DNA from: Phoronis ovalis
Taxonomy: Eukaryota > Phoronida > Phoronidae
NCBI GenBank assembly: GCA_028565635.1
Contig: JAOXYB010050613.1
Coordinates: 1 to 26,345, forward strand
Direction of reading: 5' to 3'
Length of the DNA stretch: 26,345 nt
Part shown: positions 1 to 8,751 of the stretch, in pieces
Layout: each line of letters opens with the position of its first letter
Numbering within the stretch: the first letter of the stretch is position 1
Notes under the pieces: generated by a model
The model's database searches: none
Seen by the model: only the letters and a program-made list of their open reading frames with translations
Told to the model about the DNA's origin: nothing
Position numbers and translations under genes: made by a program

Positions 1-610
1 TCTGTTAAATGGCAGCTCATCATGACATTGACTACGGGCCCATAGGGGGAGACTCCTGCAAGTAAATACTGTTTTCGTCTCATATAATATGACCGATTCA
101 AACTATTTAACTCAGGATTTTTAAATGTTAGAGTATTAACTTTTTAAATGTGTAGTTTGATATGTCTATCTCTTCATTTTAATTACTAAAACACAGGTTG
201 AAATATATTAACATATTATATACCTCTTTGTATCTAGAGACTGTAATCAGTAGCTAAATCTTGTAACCGAAGGTTAACTTTCTCTCAAATGGCTTTTATG
301 AGTAACTTGGAACTTGATAGAAAAATCATGTGTCTTTATAAGGCTGTTGTATTATATACCTGCATTCAAGGGTTTTCCCCTGTCAAGAATTGCTTATATT
401 GCTGATCTTGTGTTGGGCTGCCAGAAAGCCAATGATGTCACATTGGTGAATTATAGTCAGCTAAATTTCGTGAAAAAGAAATTAAAAGTGAAAGGTGTCT
501 ACTCAACTCAATATTGGCTTGATGGTTGACAAGTAGATTTTTAAATTGGCATAGGACCTAAATCTTTTCAATCAGTTATTTATTTGCTGAAGTTGTTTAT
601 TCTGTTTCAG
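1..610. other. Upstream AOPEP intron sequence (no supported exon)
   Basis: This lies upstream of the first exon I can recognise and is most simply intron of the aminopeptidase O gene. A stretch open on the + strand at about 314-529 has no ATG at its start and no consensus splice boundaries in register with the next exon. Its translation resembles nothing I recognise. It could be an old transposon fragment. The acceptor of the following exon (tctgtttcag) closes the region at 610. Confidence 0.5.
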
Positions 611-651
611 GAGATTTTTACCCTGTTGTTTGAAACATTTCCAATTTTGTG
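611..651 (+). CDS. AOPEP: AOPEP exon: end of M1 catalytic domain (part 1)
   Basis: A 41-base exon after tctgtttcag and before gtaagt. It reads EIFTLLFETFPIL plus two bases of a cysteine codon (ends in phase 2). This matches the helix in M1 and LTA4-hydrolase-like peptidases that precedes the conserved aromatic-TWL segment. The frame is fixed because the next exon supplies the missing base and continues the family pattern. Confidence 0.75.
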
Positions 652-3600
652 GTAAGTACAAAAAATGTGATATCTCCTATTATTTTTATTCGCAAACTAA
701 TGCACAATGTCCTTCAAACCTACAGCTAAACTGTATGTTAGTATGACCAGTCAGTAAGATTGATGAAGGTCTTGTGACAAGACCGAAAGCTCTCATAGCT
801 TAAAAGTACGAATCAGTTTTGGACTTAAACTTGTGATTGATATACAGCTAAACTATATTATGCATGATCTGTGAAGCACTATGTCTAACAAAAAATCTAT
901 GATTATTAAGATAATTCATTATTTTTATTAGTATTATTTATTTTTATTTTTATAAACCAAACTTGTCAAAGCCCCTTTTTGATCCTATCCTCTTAGTAGC
1001 AATACTTTTTAACTGAATATCAACTGTGTTTTTGTAGTGACAAAGGCTTGACTATACATAGTATGTATGATACATGGCTGGATTTCCCTGGAATACCAAA
1101 GGCAAGGCTGCTAAAGAAATATCATGTTTTTTTGATAAAAAAAACGAAATGCAACTTCATGTCAACACAGCGTTATCTAACGTCTCGTAATACTACAAGA
1201 AGGTGCTAACATCCTGTTTGGAGAGTACTCTGTCCCAAGTAATTTTAAGTGAAATTGATAATGACAATAAGCAGAGTCTGATAGAAAAAACTAGTTGCAA
1301 TTATGACAGCTTCACTTTTATTCTGTGTTTTTAATATCCTCACATAAGACTGTATTCATTAAATGCTTATATCAAGATTCCATATGTTGACCAAAATCTT
1401 GGAATGAAAAGATTCCACAGGCATATCATCCACCTCTACTTAAGTTCTTACTGTGTTTAACATGTATTCTTATTTTTAAAGGAACTTCATGGCTTCCATT
1501 TGGATAACGACAACAGCTTATATTGTGAAGTACTAGAACATGCCAAATACTGGAAATCATATGATAAAAATTTCAGAAAAAGAAAAAGGAAAAAACAGAA
1601 ATGTGATGTTGCCTTGACTGAGGTATGTTGGAATTCATTATAATGCACTATTATTATGACTTCCAACAACGAACTTGTTGCATCAGTTCTTTTTTTTTTT
1701 TCAGCAAAGTTTGTCTGAATTTTTGTCAGAAAGTACTTGTCAGATTTAAAGGAAATTTTGTGTAAACGTTTATTATGGATCTGAAAAGGAAGTTTTTGAT
1801 TATGAATGTTAGCAGCCATCTTTAATCCAAAATGTTGCCTATGTTAAAAACATTTTCCTTGATAACTCAGAAAGTACTGGTCCGATTTCAACGAAACTTA
1901 GATTAAAATGTTTGCTAGATTCTGGAGATGAAAGTTTAAGTGAAACAGTTGTGGCCATCTTGGATTCAAAATGACTGCCATGCGAATACATACTCTTTGA
2001 TAACTCAGAAAGTCCTGGACTGACTTCAATGAAACTTGGATTAAAATTTTTGCTGGGTTCTTCATCTAGAATCCAAAGTGGCTGCCATATCTACAATTTT
2101 ATGTTGGGGGGGCCATATAATCATATCTTGTGTTGCGTACTTTAACAAATGGGCTGTACCCGATATGTACAGCACACTGGGTTGCTAACATGATGGTTAC
2201 TGCATCAACAGGAAGAACTTTGAATATAAATGCCAATCACGTAAAGTTTCATGATTTTTTTTCAAATATTCTGCAAAAAATTAGTATTAGTAATTGTCAG
2301 TGATTTTTTGCTTGCATGCATTTCTGTACGAAATGTGAACATAGTCTGACTTATTTAATAAAAAATTGCGTTTATCCAAGTTAGCACACATTATTTTTTT
2401 ACAGTTGATTCCTGATCAACTGCTACTCATGCTAGAAATTGAATTAGAAATGGACAGTATAAGGCAGGTGACTTTGCAGAGTCTCAAAGACTTCTATAAG
2501 CTATCAGATTGCAATGCAGAGGTAGGCTTTCCAATGTTGTTTTGTGTTATAAAAAGAAGGAAAAAAAATGAATTCAGAATTCTTATAAAATTCTACATCT
2601 GTAAAGTGTATTTTCTTCCTTATTTAATCCATAAAATGTGTTTATTTTTTGGCTGTAAGGTTTTAAAAGCTTTAAGATCTTAAAGAACCTATTTATTTGT
2701 GAGCAATTTTCACCTGCATAGCATCATTGGCAACATAATTTTCAAATGAAAAAATGCAACTTCTGTATGACTCCAGTAAGGAACTTAATAACTTATACCC
2801 AGTTAAATGTTGGGGAAAAGGGACATAACCTGTTTTAAAGACTTAACTCTTTTTAAGTAAATTATAAGGAATGATTGCAAAAACAATAATTGTGGAAACA
2901 AATAATTTTATTTTAGGTGCGACATCGATGGTGTGAACTAGTTATAAAGCACTCGTTTGCTACTTGTTATGTAGATGTTGAACAGTTCCTGCTGAATGAA
3001 CAGGTACAGTGATGCATACTAGTGACCTCTAGTGATAAAACTAAACATTGATATATTATTGCTGGGATTTGTTATCTTACTTGTTTTAAATGATATCAAG
3101 CTAGAAAAAGTTGAAGTAATCACAGACACTTGTAAATATTATAAATATTAATGAGGTAAGTATTATTGATTGTGGTTTATTATTTAAAAAAATAGTTCAA
3201 AGATACTCAGAAATTAGAGTGCATCTTCTATGCCAGTGACTGTTTCCTCAAAATACAGAATTGAAGATTTTCTAGGCTCACATTACAGCTATTCAACAAG
3301 ATTACAGGAATAAAAATGAAACTTATTACACAACAGAGTAATAAATAATTAAAAAGTGGATTTTTAAGACATGAATCAGGTTTATTTTTCTAATAGCTAT
3401 CTGAGACACAGTTTGTAGATAAATATGTGCAACTCATACAAAGTTTCAGTTTTTATCTATCTATGTTACAAACTTTTCATTTCACAGTCAGTAACAATAT
3501 TTTATTTAAATATATTTTTTATAATGAACGATGGTGGTCTGCATGTATAGTAGCATCAGCCAGAGACTAAAGACTAGATTTGAAAGCCATTGAAAACTCA

Positions 3601-5248
3601 GCAATGCCTTATAGTTACTTTCTATTAAGGTGGCATATAGGTGGTGCAGAGGAAGTACTGTTTTTTACCTGTCTGAAAGCCCATTTTTATTAATAAAAAT
3701 TCACAAAACCAGGGTTAGTAGAAATTAATGATCTGATATAATTTGGTTAAGGACAAAATAAGTGAGTTTAATAAGTAAATATAAGCACACATACATACAC
3801 GCATATGTACAATGTATATGTATAGGTATAGGTATATGCAGATGTACATGCACATCTAGTTCAAGGACACGTTTGTGTTTGTTTACATATAGTTGAAGTG
3901 TGATCATAGTTATGCAGTGTGTATGATTTGTACATAACTACTTTTATATCTATCCAAATAAAGGTGACCTATTTACCTGTTAAAATTTCATGTATGCGGC
4001 TAGTAAAAGTACACTAAATCTACCTTTATTTGAGTGTGACATTTAAAATGTGGATTTTAAAGAAATGTTTAAAACACTGGTTACTGCTTATTTTATTCCC
4101 TAGGGGTAACTTGCCAAGACACTTGGTGGGACCAAAGGTACTCATGGTAAAAGCTACATTCCAAAAATATTCCCAATAGTAAACATTTATTTCCCAAAAA
4201 AATCCCATGGTAAAATATCCTAGAAATATACACCCTACGGCAAACAGTTGTCTAAATCCTGGAAATTTACACCCAAAAATGTGGTGCATGCAGTAAGTAA
4301 TCATTTAGTGTTATACCCTAATGCCTAAGAAAAAATGCATGGTTCTGGCAACCCGACCGACCCTAATTTTAATCCCGACCAGCAAGTAAAAAAAATGTTT
4401 GAATAATCTTTAGCAAATACCTGTGCTGTTATTCTTTTCTTTGTATCTTTTATGTTGTGGTGAATTAAATAAAAATGTTATTACTAAGTAAATAAATTTT
4501 CTACTTGCCTACTTTATTATTCTTAGGCATGCTAAGATTAAATTTTATTTGACGAAAGCACACCCAGAGTAAAAAGTGTTAAATAAACGTAAAAAAAATA
4601 TCCAATAGTAAAGTGGAGGCTGGAAAAAAGGGGCCCATTAATTAGGCGGCACATAAATACAGTCAACATGAATGTTAGAGCCCTCCCCCCTCAATTTTAT
4701 TCAGATGAAGAAACCCTTTTCAGTAGTAGCCACATTTGTGTTGTCCTTTATTACTGAATTAAACTGTTGAGTATAATCTGGGGGTCATACAAACTTATGA
4801 ATATGAAGGATGGGGTTATGTGAAGCACATCCACCATGTCACACTAAAACATGATCATTCCTGAAAAGGACATTAATTTTTATAATTAATACACAATGTA
4901 TATGTAAGTATAGTAGATGTTTAACAATACATGTACATTGAATTCAGTATCAGTGCATACTGAAAAAACATGTATCCTTGAAGTAACAATTACAAACAAA
5001 CCCGATATGCATGTCCATATTCTGTTAGATTTTCGTATTTATTAATAATAATTCTATGTTATTATAATAATTGCACCATATTGTAGGCTATGGGAGTGTA
5101 TTTGTTTGGGGAGTTACTGTATTCGGAATGCCCAAATCAAAAACAACTGGCTTTAGACTGCTTCAATACGTTGAGAGACAATATGGATGAAAATAGCAAA
5201 GCAGTTGTGCAAGAAATGATAGACACATCTATGGACAGTGACAACTGA
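611..5248 (+). CDS. AOPEP: Aminopeptidase O, 3' part (last six coding exons)
   Basis: Exons 611-651, 1038-1101, 1482-1622, 2405-2521, 2917-3003 and 5087-5248 join in phase to give the C-terminal 171 residues of a M1-family zinc aminopeptidase, ending in TGA. The N-terminal catalytic part with the HExxH zinc site lies before the window. I recognise aminopeptidase O from its C-terminal signature: an LQSL...NAEVRHRWCELV block followed by QAMGVY(L)(F/Y)GEL. That block corresponds to the all-helical leukotriene-A4-hydrolase-type C-terminal domain. A short basic block (RKRKRKKQK) sits between the M1 domain and the helical domain. Aminopeptidase O is known to carry a nucleolar-targeting signal, and this block is the obvious candidate. 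The family removes N-terminal residues from peptides. RNPEP and RNPEPL1 are the alternative paralogues, but as I recall their C-termini differ. All introns are GT-AG except the second, which starts with GC. Confidence 0.85.
737..842 (+). mobile_element. Short insert with hammerhead-like fold and 16-bp flanking repeats
   Basis: About 106 bp lie between tacagctaaactgtat (721-736) and tacagctaaactatat (843-858), which differ at one base and look like a target-site duplication. Inside, TTGATGA (760-766) is followed by a perfect 7-bp hairpin GGTCTTG-tga-CAAGACC (768-784), then GAAA (785-788) and a small AGCT/AGCT stem (788-791 with 797-800). This order is that of a type I/III hammerhead ribozyme core (CUGAUGA, stem II, GAAA, stem III, UH). 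C3 is replaced by T, one extra A precedes stem II, and stem I is weak. Hammerheads of this kind occur at the ends of Penelope-like elements. I read this as a decayed, non-autonomous relic. Confidence 0.4.
1038..1101 (+). CDS. AOPEP: AOPEP exon: YDTWLDFPGIPK segment, GC donor
   Basis: A 64-base exon after tttgtag. The first base completes a Cys codon and the exon then reads DKGLTIHS, MYDTWLDFPGIPK. The TWL...PG(I/W)P block is the hallmark end of the M1 domain before the helical C-terminal domain. The exon stops at CCAAAG followed by gcaagg, so the donor is GC rather than GT. The flanking AAG|GCAAGG fits the strong consensus typical of GC-AG introns, and the phase (0) matches the next exon. Confidence 0.8.
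1482..1622 (+). CDS. AOPEP: AOPEP exon: linker with basic nucleolar-type signal
   Basis: A 141-base, 47-codon phase-0 exon between ttaaag and gtatgt. It begins ELHGFHLDND and contains AKYWKS, followed by the basic run RKRKRKKQK. Aminopeptidase O is reported to have a functional nucleolar localisation signal. The nine-residue stretch rich in Lys and Arg is the natural candidate for it here, which is inference from composition. Confidence 0.8.
1723..2092. repeat. Degenerate approx. 137-bp tandem repeat, about three copies
   Basis: Three diverged copies begin near 1723, 1859 and 1997. Each opens with a (t)cagaaagt-ct-g block, continues with a tt-aa-gaaactt-gattaaaat block, and ends near a (g)ccatct or tgccat motif. 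Copies two and three both start ttgataactcagaaagt. The array lies inside an AOPEP intron and has no open frame. It resembles dispersed non-coding repeats of invertebrate genomes, but I cannot name a family. Confidence 0.6.
2405..2521 (+). CDS. AOPEP: AOPEP exon: first helices of C-terminal helical domain
   Basis: A 39-codon phase-0 exon after ttacag and before gtaggc. It encodes LIPDQLLLMLEIELE, then TLQSLKDFYKLSDCNAE. The LPxxQLxxLLExLLE and TLQSLxxxYxLxxxxAE pattern is that of the helical C-terminal domain in aminopeptidase O and LTA4-hydrolase relatives. Confidence 0.87.
2917..3003 (+). CDS. AOPEP: AOPEP exon: VRHRWCELV helical segment
   Basis: A 29-codon phase-0 exon between ttttag and gtacag. 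It encodes VRHRWCELVIKHSF followed by DVEQFLLNEQ. The RHRWCEL block is the most distinctive match to aminopeptidase O in the window. Confidence 0.88.
3004..5086. other. Last AOPEP intron, 2.1 kb, no gene seen
   Basis: This GT-AG intron is AT-rich. A patch of alternating purine-pyrimidine and short-period sequence (tacatac, tataggtatagg) lies at about 3785-3860. A minus-strand open stretch at 4026-4304 lacks family resemblance. I see no exon, RNA gene or intact mobile element. Confidence 0.6.
5087..5248 (+). CDS. AOPEP: AOPEP last coding exon with stop codon
   Basis: After ttgtag this exon reads AMGVYLFGELLYSE and ends QEMIDTSMDSDN with TGA at 5246-5248. The AMGVY(L)(F/Y)GEL motif and the Q-Q-LA-CF segment match the C-terminus of aminopeptidase O. 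The protein ends about a dozen residues later than I would expect for the vertebrate enzyme, with an acidic tail. Confidence 0.88.
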   Translation, partial: AMGVYLFGELLYSECPNQKQLALDCFNTLRDNMDENSKAVVQEMIDTSMDSDN

Positions 5249-7911
5249 CTGAGGTGAGAAAAATTTAGCAACCAAGAAAAAGGTTTTTTGTGCTTACACT
5301 TGAATTTGAGAAATAGATATAAAACTTCTCTGTTTAGAAAAAAAAGTTCTGTACTTGTTGCTTTACATTTAGTGCGAGCATTTGTATATATGATCAGGAA
5401 TTAAGATAACTAAAAATTCTTTATGGCACACTTTTTATTACTTAATCTGTAACAATTTTTGCATGTGCACCATTATGAATTTACATAAACCCATCATAAT
5501 TATGTTTTAGTTCATTCACCTGTCAAAAGATGCATACTTCTTAGCACTGGTAATGTTATTACTGAGTTTAAGGATTTTTCCAAATCCAAATTTTGCACAA
5601 AGCTGTTTTTTTTTTGCATAACATTGTGAAAATGACATTGTGTCTGTTTATGACAGTAGAGCTTTTGTCACATAATAGTCTTATGCTACTAGGAAAAATA
5701 AGTTATTTTGTAAGCAAAGTTTGTTTTAGAAAACTAATTTCTTAAAAGAGTAAAAACATAAATTTCAGCTTAGGAATTTTTTTAGTCTGTATTGGTCCTG
5801 GGAATCGTGTTTAACATTGTCTAAAGTATATTTGAAAAAGAGATGTACATTAAAATTATCAATTCTTCAGTGTTGCTCAACTTCCAAAATTCACAAATGG
5901 AAAGGCACCAGCAAGAACTTCCACTGTTACAGTATCTGAAAAGTATAAAGGATTGTGTTTCTATATATGTATCCTGATCTTAAATTACATGTACCTCACA
6001 GACATCTTAATAATGTGACCTTACCTTTTCTCATTGTATTGTTACAGTAGTTAATAGTGCGTTTCCAGGTCTGCTTCTTTTGTTAGTTTGAAAGGAAACT
6101 CCTTGTTTGTATCCACAAAAATGTTTTGCAAAATTTTTGATCCCCAGTCTGATTTGTTATCACGATATAGCTGTGAGGACTGTCCTAGATCCAAAATCTT
6201 TGCATATTTATTGGGTTACATCAGGATAGACGGCAAAACCTGTGTGTCTATATAGCAGATATCAGTCATTGATGACCGAACAAAATTGGTAGGTAAAAAT
6301 AAGATCATTTGTTTTCAATTGCATATTAAATAACAATAACTTACAAATTAGCCGATTTACTGTAATTTTTTAAGGATATTATATTTAAATAAGTTATGCA
6401 GGTTATAATTTTTTTTGCTTCAAATATTTTCTCTCTATTTCCTTGACAGTAATGGAAAAACAAAAGCTTGCTTCAAAGTTTAATACCACATGTAGGGATA
6501 GATAATGTACAAGGCAAAAAGTAATATGGAATTTCCTAATACGTGATCAACATGTTAAACATATTTGGCAATATGTAGACCGGCCCTGGCCAGTCATTTC
6601 CATATTTGCAGTTCCGAACTTCTTATTATATATTACCATGTCCTATAACAAATTGAATGATACAGGAAATATGGTTACATGATAAAATTGTAGGAAATTG
6701 TACTTGCCTCCTACAAAATATTGCAAAATTCTGAACTTAGATAACCAGCAACTGCACGACACAGATTTTAATTTTTTTATTTCTGTTGAGTTTGTTACCC
6801 TTTCTGAAATAATTGTAGAGGTTACTGTACTTATAAATTCATTTCTGTTTAAAATTAATTTCAATAGACTTTTCGTGGCTATTCCATCAGTTGAGTTAAG
6901 CACTATTTCCTACTTTCATAAAAACTGCTATTCAATTACACCAATACTAATAGGAAACAGGAAACAAAAACAAAATTGAAGAAAAACTATTATTGAGTTG
7001 ATGTATAATACTATATTATACATCATATCAACTAGAAAAATTGTAAACATTACATTTATTTTTTAATTTAAAAGATATCATAATTTCTATTGATGTAATG
7101 CTTCTTTAGCATTAGAGAGGGAGCCTCAACCGCCATTCATGAAAAGACTGTATTGGTATAGACAATTTTCTTATTTAGATGAACAAATAAAATTTGCTAG
7201 TATCCTTTTGACACTGTGCATTCATATAAATTATTTATTTGCACAAAAGGCCCAACAAACTTTTTTATGCCAACTTTCAGTTTCAGGAGGGACAATACAG
7301 TTACACACTTCATTCCACTTGCTATTTATAGTACACAAAAGTACATGTATGCAAGTGAAGCAATGTAATTTCTCAAGGTTATCCTTTTATAAGAAATGGA
7401 AGTATCGGTAGCTGTTTCAGTTATCAAACCAAATAACTATGAAGTACCCAATTTGTTTAGTTCATTTTACAGTTTGTTTCATAACACATTTTTATTTATT
7501 CTTATAAAAATTTCAAAGCCACCTAATTCCCACACATTTATATAAGGAAATGGGGTACAACACTCCTAATTTTTTATTTATAAACATTTTCTATACCCAT
7601 TAGGACTCTATTGCAGTTTAAAATTGTAGCAGTTGATGTTTTCTTCATGTTCAGGAGAAGAGCGGTTTGATTGCATCATTTTAAGATGAAAATTGTTGAA
7701 TTTACTAAATTTAGTTAAATCCAAACGCCTCTAATTAGGTTGATGATTAAGAATTGAAGTAAAATTCATCTTTAAATTTGTTTTTATATGAATGTACAGT
7801 CTAATTGTTTTAAAAATGGCTACATTCATTTTCAGTAAAAAATAATTAAATATATAGTTAATCAATGGCTGATTATTTTAACTGAAATTGTTTAGTAAAT
7901 AGATAACTTTA

Positions 7912-8055
7912 AGGATGTTTGGTCTAGCTACTTTATACATTGTTTATACTTACAATATTCTTTCATTGCTGCCACGTGGTGGAATGTTATAGATAGACAT
8001 AAGAATTATTATTAATAACATTCACCAGTGTGTAAAGTAGTCAAAACCATCTATC
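7912..8055. repeat. Loose foldback just upstream of the TIR gene
   Basis: The left arm near 7912-7942 (ggtctagctactttatacat) is partly complementary to the right arm near 8028-8055 (gtgtaaagtagtcaaaacc). The approximately 85-bp loop holds a palindromic core around CCACGTGG. It is imperfect and could be a decayed miniature inverted-repeat element that now forms part of the proximal promoter or first intron. Confidence 0.35.
7973..7978. promoter_or_regulatory. Candidate E-box (CACGTG)
   Basis: A perfect CCACGTGG palindrome lies at 7972-7979, about 180 bases before the TIR-gene start codon, in otherwise AT-rich DNA. CACGTG is the classical binding site of Myc/Max, USF and related bHLH-zip factors. 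Whether it is used, and whether it is promoter or intron, cannot be decided here. Confidence 0.3.
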
Positions 8056-8156
8056 AAGTAACTGAAATCAAAATTAATTGTTGTTACTTCCATTCCAATG
8101 AAGTTACTGTGAATTTATTTTTTGAATAATTATTTATTTACGATTTAATTTTAGAT

Positions 8157-8751
8157 ATGGCTTCATCTAGAAAAAAATACCAATATGATGTCTTTATCTT
8201 GTATTTGGAAGATGATTATACATGCAGAGATTTTGCAGTAAAGGAATTACTTGAGCCATTGGAATCGGAACCTTATTCTTTACGATGTGCCATAGAATTT
8301 CGAGATATGGGAGCTGGTGGTCTGTGGCTAGAGCAAGTTGTAGCACAAGCTGCATCTGATAGTATTTGCACTGTTATACCATTCTGCTCGTCAAGTGAAT
8401 GTCTGCGTGTAAAAAACAGTCTTCGGGCTGCAGTGTTAGCCAACTGTGATGCTCAAAAAGTTTTATTTATAAAATGTGATAATTGTCAAATTCCTGTTGA
8501 ATTGAAATCATATAGTACTATCGATGCTAGTAACCAGCACACACGCCAGTATATGATTCAGCGAATTCAAAAGACTGTGAAGGGGACTCAGACTCCAGAA
8601 GAGCCTTATATGCCTGATAGCACTACTGAGATTGATGTAGATGCAGAGTTAGTACATGCAGAAGATTCTGAAGTATTTGTAGGATTAAACTTTATTCAGG
8701 ACTCGAATCCAGCTTGTGGTGTAAAACTGCACAAAGTCTTCAAAATTGAAG
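8157..8751 (+). CDS. Exon 1: TIR domain
   Basis: Residues 1-198. Box 1 is YDVFILY (residues 10-16, family pattern (F/Y)DxFISY). The BB-loop box 2 is RDMGAG (49-54, family pattern RDxxPG, so the conserved Pro is Ala). An ELLEPLE helix lies between them. The segment SSSECLR...AQKVLFIKC corresponds to the MyD88-type SKEC...Q-R-IPI-K region. The glutamate used by NAD-cleaving TIRs (SARM1, plant TIRs) appears to be Asn at the matching place in VKNSL. The domain therefore looks like an interaction module rather than an enzyme. A 55-residue acidic linker (DAELVHAEDSEVF) follows. The donor is GAAG|gtttgt, phase 1. Confidence 0.85.

Larger units (their letters stand above)
5249..8156. other. AOPEP 3' UTR, intergenic region and TIR-gene promoter
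   Basis: No coding sequence is supported in these 2.9 kb. ATTAAA variants at 5849-5854 and 6325-6330 are candidate AOPEP polyadenylation signals. The first exact AATAAA is at 7186-7191. Open stretches on both strands near 6643-6979 and 7139-7411 are AT-rich and unlike any family. An AT-rich hairpin lies at 6996-7034. The end of the region (about 7912-8154) carries a foldback with an E-box, and a 3' splice site (aattttag) two bases before the TIR-gene ATG suggests a non-coding first exon somewhere upstream that I cannot place. Confidence 0.6.

Noticed and set aside
314-529. Open stretch before the first AOPEP exon
   Set aside because: It starts with TTG, does not splice in phase to 611, and does not resemble the M1 region expected at this place. 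It may be a relic, but I cannot name it.
4026-4304. Minus-strand open stretch in the last AOPEP intron
   Set aside because: No domain resemblance. It consists of A/T- and C-rich short motifs that repeat loosely (ccaa, ccca).
6643-6979. Overlapping open stretches on both strands in the intergenic region
   Set aside because: Composition is AT-driven, no family is recognisable, and there are no splice or poly(A) features supporting either strand.
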